Both the position numbers and the translations under genes were made by a program. From positions 10,001-30,000 of the forward strand of contig WBZZ01006033.1 in NCBI GenBank assembly GCA_019918135.1: a stretch of 20,000 nt of DNA. Direction: 5' to 3'. Below the pieces are notes generated by a model. That model ran no database searches. It worked only from the letters and a program-made list of their open reading frames with translations, and had not been told where the DNA came from. Shown piece after piece: positions 1-8,822 of the stretch (positions are counted from its first letter, which is position 1; every line of letters begins with the position of its first letter). Source of the DNA: Paulinella micropora (taxonomy: Eukaryota > Cercozoa > Imbricatea > Euglyphida > Paulinellidae).

Positions 1-69
1 GGAAGTGAAACCCCATCCAAGTCTAGGCAAAGCACTGCCAAAGGGAATAAAACCTCGCCTAAGTGCAGA

Positions 70-70
<1 letters not shown>

Positions 71-115
<45 letters not shown>

Positions 116-127
116 CAAAAAAAAAAA
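71..127. repeat. Interrupted A tract (A43-CCC-A11)
   Basis: A run of 43 A is followed by CCC and 11 more A. It could be the tail of an old retroposed sequence on the + strand, but the 70 bases to its left show no recognisable SINE or LINE 3' end. It may also be a simple repeat whose exact length is unreliable in the assembly. Confidence 0.9.
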
Positions 128-312
128 TCAATTTATCACTTATGCTGTTATGAATGCAAAGGAAGCACGGAGGTTGATAGTGTGTTGGTGTGTGTATCAA
201 CATCACGCACAAGTTGACTGCATATGTTTCTGTGTGTGACTGCTGTTAAACAGAGGGATGGCTGCCAGGTACTGAACGTTTGTTTCCAGGAGAAGAAGAC
301 ACTCCTCTTTGC

Positions 313-981
313 ATGGTATGTCAGGAGAGAGAGGCAGTGGGTGTGCTGAGTGAGGCACCAGACGGAGTACAGTTGTTCGGCAAAAACTATGCCTGTAAAC
401 TCTATTGTGTTATGCCGGCCGGCTGGCCAGGTCCCGGGCACAAGAATCTAAACTCAGGTTCATGTAAGGGCTGCCTGGGTCACACAGTTTTTGCGGTGGC
501 GCTGAATGAGCAACTTGATAATTTTGGGGCTTTCACTACTGAAAATATACCGGTTAGCGCTTCTACACGGCACAGGGGTATATTTTTCGACGGTAAACTC
601 TGCAAAAAACGAGAATGTGAGCACAAAAGCCACTCGATTCTCGTCGGAAGTCGAAATGTGTCTGAACCCGATCGTCTGTACGTGGACGGGTTCGACCTCA
701 TCAGGGAATACAAGCAGGTACAAACCAACCTTCTTGGCGTTTTATGGGAATATCCAGATAAACCACAGCATGGAACATGGACAAAGTTTTTGCAGCTTAG
801 CGGAGGCAAGTCGATTATTTTCCACTTGCCCAAGCACTTGCGCTATCGAGGCTCAGCACATCTTGCTAATTCTAGTCAAGGTGCAATTAAGTCAGTTCAT
901 AACATGATCACGAGTGGACTCAATCCTAGTGCGTTACAGCCAGTAGAAAGTTTTGGTGTAGCGGCTGAGGCTTTCCCGTGA
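313..981 (+). CDS. Hypothetical protein, unrecognised 222-codon open frame
   Basis: This is an open frame of 222 codons. It is open further upstream, and the first ATG (313) is used as the nominal start. I do not recognise the family. The protein is moderately rich in Cys and His (for example SCKGC and LCKKRECEH), which hints at metal binding without matching a known finger. No signal peptide or membrane segment is visible. At the left edge, a pyrimidine-rich stretch ending in CAG at about 287-289 resembles a 3' splice site, and AAGCAG/GTACAA near 713-724 resembles a 5' splice site. The real gene, if any, may therefore be one exon of about 430 bases and not the whole frame. Base composition resembles the flanks. 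It could be a host exon, a fragment of an unidentified element, or a chance open frame. Confidence 0.3.
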   Translation: MVCQEREAVGVLSEAPDGVQLFGKNYACKLYCVMPAGWPGPGHKNLNSGSCKGCLGHTVFAVALNEQLDNFGAFTTENIPVSASTRHRGIFFDGKLCKKRECEHKSHSILVGSRNVSEPDRLYVDGFDLIREYKQVQTNLLGVLWEYPDKPQHGTWTKFLQLSGGKSIIFHLPKHLRYRGSAHLANSSQGAIKSVHNMITSGLNPSALQPVESFGVAAEAFP

Positions 982-1735
982 CCTTTATCTGCAGCGCAGC
1001 ACGGGACAAGGCGTGGCGAATATGGGTATGCAGCTGATAGGGTTGTACACACCCCAGTACATGGGCAACGCGGCCGGTGAGGACATGGATCGACAAACGG
1101 TTACCGCACCGAACCGTCCCAGGTTGCTGTGGTAAGAGGTTGATTTGGGAAAGCAGAAGCGGCGAATGCGTAATTGCAGGCAACACAGTATAATGTATTT
1201 TTATTAAAAAGTTTTTGGACATCTGATGGCAAGCTTTTTCCTGACCATTGTACATTGAAGTGTACACAAACAGGACATACTGTAGATAGTGTTCGTGCCT
1301 GTGTAGGTGTCGAACGAAATTGCTCGCATGAGTATCCGTAGAGGTGGGCATCTTCGTGTCATCCAGTCTTCAGCAGCGGCAGGGTACAACTGCTTGTGGT
1401 TATGCAAAATTACTTATGCAATTTTCTTTGCGTACTACTAGTAGTATGCTGTATTATATATTCATTCAAGTATGTTTGGTCTCGCAGGGGGCACAAGTTT
1501 GGAATATTTTTCCTTTCCAGGCAGTTTGCAGCAAGATCAAGATCAAGATACCGCACTGGTGCTGTTTTCTATTCACGTGAAAGAAGATGAAGTTTGCTAG
1601 AATCACAAAATGTCCTCTATGTAATTACGAACATGCATAAGTAACAGTAACACGCATAAAATTAGATTAATATGGACAAAGTTATTTTATTAAACCAAAA
1701 CGTTCAAGGATACGTCCTCTTGTACTATGCCGAGG
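982..1735. other. Non-coding stretch, nothing recognised
   Basis: No convincing gene, RNA or repeat was found. Short open frames exist on both strands, but none has recognisable motifs or compositional support. The segment becomes AT-rich after about 1600. Confidence 0.5.
1686..1691 (-). promoter_or_regulatory. Candidate poly(A) signal AATAAA
   Basis: An exact AATAAA hexamer on the - strand, just past the stop of the exon-like frame that ends at 1736. The hexamer is common by chance in AT-rich DNA, so its value depends on that frame being real. Confidence 0.2.
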
Positions 1736-1934
1736 TCAGGAAATCCAGTCCCGTCCGCCAGACCGAGGTTCAGGTGGATGCATAGACCCGGTATCACGAC
1801 CATCATATTCTACCAGGACACCAAGTGTACCATGAACACTCGCTTCCATGACGGGAAAAAGGGCATGAGAAAATACCTGCTTACTGTCCAAGGGTGACTC
1901 TCCATCTTCGCTATGCCTTTTTTTTTTCGTTCAA
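1736..1934 (-). other. Exon-like open frame with downstream poly(A) signal
   Basis: Read on the - strand, a frame without an upstream ATG runs about 66 codons to a TGA at 1736-1738, and an AATAAA signal lies at 1691-1686, about 45 bases past the stop. In a neighbouring frame, which joins at the T10 run (1918-1927), the reading stays open to about 1989, where three stops in a row (TAA TAA TAG) close it. It then opens again to about 2107. A pyrimidine-rich TTCTCAG resembling a splice acceptor lies near 1970. The peptide has no motif I recognise. It may be the last exon of an unknown gene, a decayed gene, or chance. Confidence 0.2.
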
Positions 1935-2151
1935 AGAAACTATCGTTTCCGATACCTGAGAAGGATACGTTTTCTCATCTCCGTCCTATTATTATGAATC
2001 TTCCTCTGTTTCCTCACGATGGACACTCCTCGTTCCATGAAGCCGAGTCCCGGAAGACGCTCGACGCGCGAACGCCGCAAATTCACCAGGAAGGACGCTT
2101 GCGAATGTTCATGTACACAGTAAATTTGCATGACCGACACAAGAATATAAG

Positions 2152-2287
2152 TTATAAATAGGTTTTGCATTTACTTTGTTTAATACTTCCGATTTACTGT
2201 ATCCCTTCCAGTGTACCAAGAGAGGAATGTCAATTATAAATATGTTTTGCATGTACTTTGTTTAATACTTCAGATATACTGTATCCC
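2152..2287. repeat. 54-bp direct repeat pair (2152-2205 and 2234-2287)
   Basis: Two copies begin TTATAAATA / TTATAAATAT and end ACTGTATCCC. They lie 82 bases apart and differ at about five positions. They sit just left of the satellite region and could be the edge of another tandem family. Each starts with a TATA-like motif, but nothing else supports a promoter. Confidence 0.85.
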
Positions 2288-2353
2288 GGCTAGTGGCAAA
2301 TATTTTCTTAGTGAAGCTGTGCGTAATTGCAGCCTCTGGGGCCACACAACAGT

Positions 2354-2791
2354 GAAATGCCAAAAAGTGAGTGAAGTTGGTGTTGGTCAATGTTAGACAG
2401 GGAACAGGTTGTACTCGTCCAAGGTCATAGTGGCGCTGCAAGTATTGGCAGCAAGGAAGAAAAGCGCAGTAATTGCGTTAGGTTTTTGTCACGAACGGAG
2501 AAATGCCAAAAAGTGGGTAAAGTTGGTGTTGGTTAATGTTAGACAGGGAACAGGTTCTACTCCTCCATGGTCAGAGTGGCAGTGCAAATATTGGTTGCAA
2601 GGGAGAAATACGCAGTAATTGCGTTAGGGTTATGTCCGGAACGAAGAAATGCCAAAAAGTGGGTAAAGTTGGTGTTGGTACATTTTTGGCAGGGAACAGG
2701 TTCTACTCCTCCATGGTCACAGTGGCAGTGCAAATGTAGCCGCAAGGGATAAATGGCAAGTAATTGCGTTAGGCTTTTGTCCTAAAATCAG
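2354..2791. repeat. Satellite family A, three 146-bp units
   Basis: The motif GAAATGCC recurs at 2354, 2500, 2646 and 2792, a constant 146-base period. Each unit contains a GTTGGTGTTGGT stretch, an AGGGAACAGGTT stretch, a GTCC(A/T)/CCATGGTC(A/G) region and AATTGCGTTAGG near its end. Copies differ by scattered substitutions. Short open frames run through the units, but their frame shifts from copy to copy (146 is not a multiple of three), so they are not coding. Confidence 0.9.
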
Positions 2792-2890
2792 GAAATGCCG
2801 AAATTTTTCATGGTTCCTGTTGTTCGTGGAAGTTGGTGTTTGGACGTAACAAGCATGACGTTGTAACTTGTTGTGGAGGTCGCACACGGG
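2792..2890. repeat. Junction segment J, left copy
   Basis: It starts like another A unit (GAAATGCCGAAATTT) but then differs. A second copy lies at 4244-4351. Shared blocks include AACAAGCATGACGTTGTAAC versus AACAAGGATGACATTGTAGC, and a (G/A)GGTCGCACACGG versus GGACCGCAGACGG end. It marks the left border of the B array. Confidence 0.75.
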
Positions 2891-4080
2891 AGCTAAAATT
2901 CTGGGCGAACTGCGGGCTGTACTGGAAACAGGGTGTACCCGACCTGTACCTAAGCGCCGACCTCGACCTAAGGCAGGAGATGTCGTGGTGGGTGTAACGT
3001 GTGGTGGGAAGTGTGGGGGAGAAGTAGGGGTCAAAGTTAGGGGCGGGAAGGAGCAAGTCTGGGCGAGCTGTACTGGAAACAGGGTGTACGCGACCTGTAC
3101 CTAAGCGCCCACCTCGACCTAAGTCAGGAGATGTCGTGGTGAATGTTACGTGTGGTGGGAAGTGTGGGGAAGAAGTCGTGGTGCAAATTTGGGCGGGAGG
3201 GAGCAAGTCTGGGCGAGCTGTACTGGAAACAGGGTGTACCCGACCTGTACCTAAGCGCCGACCTCGACCTAAGTCAGGAGATGTCGTGGTGAATGTTACG
3301 TGTGGTGGGAAGTGTGGGGAAGAAGTCGTGGTGCAAGTTTGGGGCGGGAGAGAGCAAGTCTGGGCGAGCTGTACTGGAAACAGGGTGCAGGTGACCTGTA
3401 CCTAAGCGCCTACCTCGACCTAAGGCAGGAGATGTCGTGGTGGGTGTAACGTGTGGTGGGAAGTGTGGGGGAGAAGTCGTGGTGAAAGTTAGGGGCAGGA
3501 GGGAGCAAGTCTGGGCGAGCTGTACTGGAAACAGGGTGCAGCCGACCTCGACCTAAGCGCCTACCTCGACCTAAGTCAGGAGATGTCCTGGTGAATGTTA
3601 CGTGTGGTGGGAAGTGTGGGGGAGAAGTCGTGGTGAAAGTTAGGGGCAGGAGGGAGCAAGTCTGGGCGAGCTGCACTGGAAACAGGGTGTACGCGACCTT
3701 GACCTAAGCGCCGACCTCGACTTAAGGCAGGAGATGTCGTGGTGGGTGTAACGTAACGTGTGGTGGGAAGTGTGTGGAAGAAGTCGTGCTGCAAGTTTGG
3801 GGCGGGAGGGAGCAAGTGTGGGCGAGCTGCACTGGAAACAGGGTGTAGCCGACCTCGACCTAAGCGCAGACCTCGACCTAAGTCAGAAGATGTCGTGGCG
3901 GATGGGTATGGGTGTTACGTGTGGTGGGAAGTGTGTGGTGGAAAGTGTGGGTGGGTGTAAAGTTGTGGTGAAAGTTTGGGGCGGAAGGGAGTAAGTCTGG
4001 GCAAACTGCCCAGGGAACAGGGTGCAGCCGACCTCGACCAAAGGGCCCACCTCGACCTAAGGTGTAACAGACCTGGGAAT
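2891..4080. repeat. Satellite family B, about 8 units of ~151 bp
   Basis: The landmark TGTCGTGGTG (TGTCCTGGTG in one copy) falls at 2981, 3132, 3282, 3433, 3584, 3735 and 3891. The spacing is 150-151 bases, with one 156 caused by a short internal insertion. Each unit holds GTGGTGGGAAGTGTG, an AAGT(T/C)(T/A)GGGGCGGGAGGGAG-like block, an ACTGGAAACAGGGTG block and two adjacent ~18-bp sub-repeats of the form CGACCT(C/G)(G/T)ACCTAAG. The last unit is the most diverged. Open frames on both strands change frame between units and look like by-products of the repeat. Confidence 0.93.
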
Positions 4081-4100
4081 CCGACCTCGACCTGAACAAG

Positions 4101-4243
4101 GAAATGCCAGAAAGAGGGTAAAGTTGGTGTTTGTATTGTTGGGACAAGGAAGAGGCTCTACTGCAAGGGCACCAGTGCAGTGCAAGTATTGGGCCCAAGT
4201 GATAAATGGTCAGTAATTGCGTTAGGGTTTTGTCCTGAAGGAG
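4101..4243. repeat. Satellite family A, isolated unit right of the B array
   Basis: A GAAATGCC landmark at 4101 and the next at 4244 give a 143-bp unit with the same order of blocks as the left A units (GGTAAAGTTGGTGTT, an ...AAGAGGCTCTACT block, AATTGCGTTAGGG, TTTTGTCCTGA). It shows that family A continues on both sides of family B. Confidence 0.85.
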
Positions 4244-4351
4244 GAAATGCCGAAATTTGGCATAGTTTCTGTTTCAGGGAACTGTGTAGAATAGGAGGTG
4301 TAGGTTCAACAAGGATGACATTGTAGCTTATTCTGGGGACCGCAGACGGAT
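4244..4351. repeat. Junction segment J, right copy
   Basis: This is a second copy of the 2792-2890 segment, with small indels. It is not followed by B units here. The sequence after 4351 is unrelated to either satellite. Confidence 0.75.
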
Positions 4352-4428
4352 GCGGTAAGTCAGGGAGTGCAGTAGTACGAGCCCGATGGAAATAAAATCC
4401 ACAGGCGGATGTCCTAGGTGAAATTTTT

Positions 4429-4431
<3 letters not shown>

Positions 4432-4468
<37 letters not shown>
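4432..4468. repeat. T37 homopolymer
   Basis: An uninterrupted run of 37 T. It could be the reverse-strand tail of a retroposed sequence inserted leftwards, or a simple repeat. Confidence 0.95.
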
Positions 4469-4470
<2 letters not shown>

Positions 4471-4564
4471 ATTTCTCCATGGAGGACTGTGAGGTGTAAC
4501 TGCCCCCCAAAGGATTTTTTCAAAACGCGAGTATTGATTTTTAAAAAATGAAAAAAATCATTTT

Positions 4565-4625
4565 TGGCGAATTCGGGAAAGTTCACCCCTGGCAAATGCG
4601 GGAACCCTCGCGAATTCGGGACAGT
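4565..4625. repeat. Short GCGAATTCGGG repeat
   Basis: GCGAATTCGGG occurs at 4567-4577 and 4610-4620. A weaker related block (GGCAAATGCGGGAAC) lies between them, giving an irregular ~21-bp periodicity just before the acidic open frame. Confidence 0.6.
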
Positions 4626-4812
4626 ACACAGCTTTGAAGAGGAAGAGTACGAGCTAGTCATTATGGAGGGTGGAGAGGATGCAATGGAGGGCAACATTGA
4701 AAGTGGGGAAAGAATTAGTGCTCGTGAAGCAGAGCAAGAGTGCGAGGAGGAAAGTGAGCCCCAAACGGGGCAAAGTGACAATAAACCCTCGGAACAACCC
4801 ACTAGAGCCCGT

Positions 4813-4864
<52 letters not shown>
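4813..4864. repeat. G52 homopolymer
   Basis: An uninterrupted run of 52 G. This is extreme for a genome, and G runs can form quadruplexes. Its exact length should be doubted, since sequencing and assembly handle such runs badly. Confidence 0.95.
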
Positions 4865-4866
<2 letters not shown>

Positions 4867-5351
4867 GAGACAGACCCCACAACCCCACACGCACTCTCAC
4901 TAGTGCTCAACACCCCGACACCTCTACAACAACACTCCTGCCCTCACAACCTCACCACACAACGTGTGCAACCCTCACCATTGCAACCAAAACCCTCAAT
5001 GAAAAGAAAGAGAAACGGAAAGAAAGAGAAACCGACACCCACACCCCTCAGAACTCTAGACAGACAAAGAACGAAACACCACATCCCACTACATCCACTC
5101 CTAAGAGCAACACACAGGCCCACTAACCACTCGTTGTCAAGGGCTGAACTGGAAGGAGAACAGTGTGGGTTAAGTTTGGACAGGGGGGGAGTTGGGGTAA
5201 GGCGGGAGAGGAAGCAAAAGGCTAGCGTATGCAGATTTGTGCGGGTACCATGCTCGCCAAGACCCTCTATTTCCGTCTATTGACCTGTTACAAAACCCAT
5301 CACGTCGCCCACGCCCTTTCCGTGATTTTCCATCAGAGAGTGAGATGATAG

Positions 5352-7232
5352 GAATACAGAGAGAGAGGGAGGGAAAGGGGGCGAGTGCACAGTTTCGCTC
5401 AAAGGTACGGCAAAACCCGTGAAGAAAGACTCGCTAAGTTCCGCAAATATCGGGGAAAAGACAAGCAAAGTGTCGAAAACCCCGGTAAGAAAGTAGATAG
5501 TTCAGTTTCACGGAATGATGCTCTTTTGCCAGGGAATGAGGCAAGGACCGGCGGTACTAGAGCTGAAAAAGAGATCGCATTCGATGAGGCTGATGAGCAT
5601 GTAGGAGGGACAAGAGAAGGGAAGTCTTGGCCCCCATCGCTACTGCCACAAGGTCCGTCCCCGATAGACAGAGTAGGACAGCAAGCCAGTGACACACACA
5701 CACACACACACGACACACCTGTGGGGAAGAGCAGTAAAAGAGACACAGAACACGGAAACGTGATAGGCTTTGAAGACTTTAAGAGAATAAGTGAACAGCT
5801 GAACAACCTGTGTATAATGGACGATGAGACAGGAGACATTGTGAGAATGACAAAGAAAGAGGGAGAGAGAGTGGCTGAAGCAGACGGACTGTTGACAGAT
5901 GCGTTTTGGGCTGTTAACGAAGTATTTCTGAAGCATGCAGCTGGCACGCCACTGATCACAAGAGAGACAGTTATAGAGAAAAGAGCAGCTAAGAACACTC
6001 AAAGTACGAAAGCTAGGGAAAGAGCTAAGTGGGAGTGTGAGTACAGACATAGCGAAGGACATCCAAGACCTGAGAAGACTGAACTGGCTAGGTTGCTATA
6101 TGCACTGACGAAGGGAGCAGAACCGATAGTAGTGAAAGAGGGTTTGTGTTACGACCCGGACGGCAAAGAGAACGAGTTTTACTCAGAACTGTTAGCAATA
6201 ATAGATTATGGGATACTCGACTTAGCTAAGAATCACGACAATCAATTTACCTTTTTTATCGTGCGATCGATGCCCCACCTGATGAAGATATGGGATGAGG
6301 TAGAAGCGAGAGGGGTCACACTGAACGCATATTTGCGTAAGCTGCACTCAGGAGATGCACACAAGTTCTTCAGCCCGGCGCAGAGGAAGAAAGAGTTTGA
6401 TAGGAAGAGACGGGAGATAGACGAACAGTCAGACCTAGAGGAGGATGATGAGTTCGATCCGGAAAACCTAGAACACTCTAGAACCTCTGAAGAGATGAGA
6501 GCAGGAATACCCATATGCTACAGATCGTACTGCGAAGCACGAGAAGAGCTTGACGGGATGTATGAGGAGAGATTCGACAAAGAAAGGAAAGACAGGGTCC
6601 AGATTCTGAAGAAAGAAAATGAGGAGGAAGAGGAGCAGGATCACAACCTCATGGTAGACGACAGCACGACGGTAGGTCGAAAAGAGAAGATGATAGTACA
6701 GGATAGTGGATCGTCAAGAGACATAGCCTGTACACCACACATTCGAGAGATAGAACCCGTCAGCTTAGTCACAGGAAACGGAGAGAGTACTGTGAGAGAC
6801 ATGGGGAAAGCACGATTGACAAGAATAGATGGATCGGGAAAGCCAGTTTTGGTAAAGAAAGATATGTTGTTAGACACTAGGGTACCGGTCAACATCATGT
6901 CCACAGGAAACATGGACCACAACCATCATCGGTCTATTATTCACCAGGACGGGCAACTTCTCATCCTCAAACGCCCCATAAGAATAAAAGAGAGTGACGT
7001 GATCGTGAGGGGGAGACTTACACCTGGCATGCTCTACCGCTGGGACAATGAAAAACGAGCGTTACAACCCCAAGGTAAAAGAGAAAAAGAAGAAGACGGG
7101 GTAAGCGGGGCGGGAATCCCCAAAGTGAGAGAAAAAGAGAGCAAGCAAGCGAGAGTAAGTGAGAACGAGGAAGCTAGAGGCAGCGTATTATATGTTATGT
7201 ATCCCGAGAAAGGCGACAAAGAAACCGATTGA
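5352..7232 (+). pseudogene. copia gag-like region plus aspartic protease
   Basis: A single frame stays open from 5352 to a TGA at 7230-7232, roughly 625 codons. The start is uncertain: the first in-frame ATG is near 5817, and the upstream part probably continued from an earlier frame. Counting from the GTG at 5385, residues 1-110 are basic and low-complexity with a (CA)n-encoded HTHTH stretch. Residues 125-330 form a helical, charged region that fits a gag capsid-like part, although no CCHC knuckle is visible. Residues 337-425 are very acidic and coiled-coil-like. The retropepsin is at about 435-530, with the catalytic D-S-G at 440-442, a TGNGES flap-like turn (463-468), and an ILKR strand at its end. 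A charged insert then leads to the integrase. In the family, this part builds the particle and cleaves the polyprotein. It keeps its frame far better than the rest of the element. Confidence 0.7.
5693..5712. repeat. (CA)n microsatellite inside the gag-like frame
   Basis: A short pure CA run encoding alternating Thr-His. A length change here that was not a multiple of three bases would shift the gag frame, yet the frame is intact. Confidence 0.85.
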
Positions 7233-7770
7233 CATTTATGTCATGCATCGGTGTAGTGGTCATAAAGCATTACCAAAGACCTATGCATTAGGCAGGCAAT
7301 GGGTAGAAAAGTGACAGGAAGCGAGGATAGAGTTAGATTTTGCGAAGCCTGTATGATGGGGAAAGCTAAGGTGTTGCCCAGATTTAAGGCTAATAGAATT
7401 AGGAGAGCGAGTTACCCCTGTGAAATTTTGCATATAGATACTTCCTGACCATGGGCGGTCATGTCGATTCACGGTAAGTACTATAAATTTTGCGTAACAG
7501 ATGATTATTTGGGGTACATCAAGGATTTTTACTTACGTTACAAGAACGAGTTCGTAGAATGTTTGAAGCAAGATGTAGCATGGTTTGAGAGGCAAACAGG
7601 AAAGTCAGACAGATCACTTGTGATAACGAGTTTGATGTCCCAACTGAAATCATAGAGTGGTGGAAGCCGCTTCAATTCATTTGGAAGACTAGTGCTCCAG
7701 GTGACAAAGATGGCAATCCTATAGCTGAGAAGGTCAATGACAATGATTCACAGCTGGACCAGCCCGGGCC
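7233..7770 (+). pseudogene. copia integrase zinc-binding and catalytic core, broken
   Basis: Integrase inserts the cDNA into the host genome. The HHCC finger is split over two frames: His-x4-His (HRCSGH) at 7246-7263 and Cys-x2-Cys (FCEACMMGK) at 7338-7364. The core follows with the first catalytic Asp in LHIDTS (codon 7437-7439), directly before a TGA (7446-7448) where the family normally has Gly. The second Asp is in CDNEFD (7622-7624), in another frame. The third residue, Glu, is in IAEKVND (7727-7729), 35 codons after the second Asp. The usual DNGGEF is shortened to DNEF. All three catalytic positions are therefore still readable, but only across three frames and one stop, so no working enzyme is made. 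Confidence 0.75.
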
Positions 7771-8463
7771 ATGCGGTACGAGGCTAACTTGCCTCCGCAG
7801 TTTTGGGCAGAGATGGAACATACTGCCACCACCTTGCACAACATTCCGCCGGCCACGACAGGACCTAGAAAGGGCACTTCCCCTTTTGAGCAGTGTCTAG
7901 GCTACAAGCCAGCTATCCGACAACTGAAACCTATAGGATGCTTAGGTGTAATGTACATAGGAAAGCAGGTAGGGAAAGGAAACTATAGGGGAAAACGCGT
8001 GATGTTGCTTGGGTACGATGTATTCAAGCAACTATACAGAATTTGGGATGGTCGCAAAATCATTACTAATGTACGTAATGTACGCTTTGACCCCAATATA
8101 GTTGGTAAGGAGGCTCACCCACCCAGAAAAGTCAGATGGGACGACGAGGAATCTGAGGGGGAGAGTAGTGATACCGGTCAGCTAGAACAGCCAACAAACA
8201 AACCCGAACTTAAGGGTAAGGGGGAGTTAGACAAGCATGAGGAGCAACAGGAAGAAAAGGACATTCACGATCCAGATTCCGGTCTCCCATCAAAGTCAAA
8301 GGCGGAAATAGTTGACGACAGAGATGATGGCCTAACACCTGTCACATCGTTAGAGGCGCAAAGCCCCGAAGCAGACCACCCTAGTAGGAGGTACGTAGAG
8401 GGAGACGCGCCCACTAAGGGCCTCACTTGGGAGCAAAGTGACAAATCACATCAGCTAACATAG
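7771..8463 (+). pseudogene. copia integrase C-terminal region
   Basis: The frame opens just upstream (ARAM at 7762-7773) and reads 230 codons from the ATG at 7771. EANLPPQFWAEM and FEQCLGYKPAIRQLKPIGCL are typical of the region after the copia integrase core. They are followed by a GKRVMLLGYD segment and NVRNVRFDPN, the usual integrase C-terminal domain. From residue 120 the sequence becomes an acidic, Ser/Glu-rich linker ending at 8463. The preceding catalytic core is in another frame (change between 7745 and 7762), and the next domain continues in a third frame (change near 8420-8460). Confidence 0.75.
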
Positions 8464-8822
8464 TGAGAGGGAAACGAGAAGCAAAGGTTAGGACACGAGT
8501 TACACAACCACCTCCAGAAAAGAAGGCAGCAGTAAAAGCAGCTACATTGACAGGAGAGAGAGAGGGAGAGAGAGTTAGTGTGCCGGGAGTAGCTTTCGGA
8601 GAAAAATGGGCAAAGGAAGAATATGGAGACAATTGACAATCGGTAAAACGAGAAGGAAAAGTCTTAGAACCATGCGAGAAGGGAGATAGACTTAAAGTCC
8701 GTAAGATGCCTAGTAAGCCCAGTCACTTCGTAGTCTTTGACGACGGTCAAGTAGAAAAGATGTTAGACAGTGAGATTAGAAAGTATCGGATAGATAGGTT
8801 AAGACCAGTCGGAGAACTATAG
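8460..8822 (+). pseudogene. Integrase-RT linker with SH3/Tudor-like domain
   Basis: One frame runs from 8460 to a TAG at 8820, interrupted once by a TGA at 8634-8636. The first half is basic, followed by VPGVAFGEKWAKEEYGDN. After the stop, about 59 residues read as a compact beta-rich unit: REGKVLEPCEKGDRLKVRKM, then HFVVFDDGQVEKMLDSEI and a basic KYRIDRLRP end. A G-K-V strand, a hydrophobic strand and a V-x-F-x-DG turn resemble Tudor or SH3-like barrels that bind histone tails or nucleic acid. Such a domain is not part of the standard copia layout. The assignment rests on motif reading only; an ordinary linker is the alternative. Confidence 0.45.

Larger units (their letters stand above)
4564..5283 (+). 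other. Low-complexity open frame, possible gag leader region
   Basis: The frame is open for about 239 codons. Its first part is strongly acidic (EEEEYELVIMEGGEDAMEG and onward), a pure G run then gives poly-Gly, and the rest is Pro/Thr/His/Lys-rich. A + strand ATG at 4663 could start the acidic part. The region after the G run reads as equally plausible low-complexity sequence in more than one frame, so the true reading is unclear. It may be the N-terminal gag or leader of the copia element, given the position and similar charged composition, or unrelated filler. No known domain is visible. Confidence 0.25.

Noticed and set aside
685..700. tRNA-like B box (GGGTTCGACCTC)
   Set aside because: No acceptor, D or anticodon stem can be formed around it.
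1980..1988. Three in-frame stops TAA TAA TAG as Gln codons of a ciliate-type code
   Set aside because: The LINE reads over 1,500 codons with no in-frame TAA or TAG and uses CAA/CAG for Gln, so a reassigned code is not supported here.
2808..3815. Several - strand open frames of 80-130 codons in the satellite
   Set aside because: They repeat the same Pro/Thr-rich words and change frame from unit to unit because the period is 151 bases; they are by-products of the tandem repeat.
4158..4913. Long - strand frame with poly-Pro and poly-Lys
   Set aside because: It exists because of the G52 and T37 homopolymers and has no other protein-like content.
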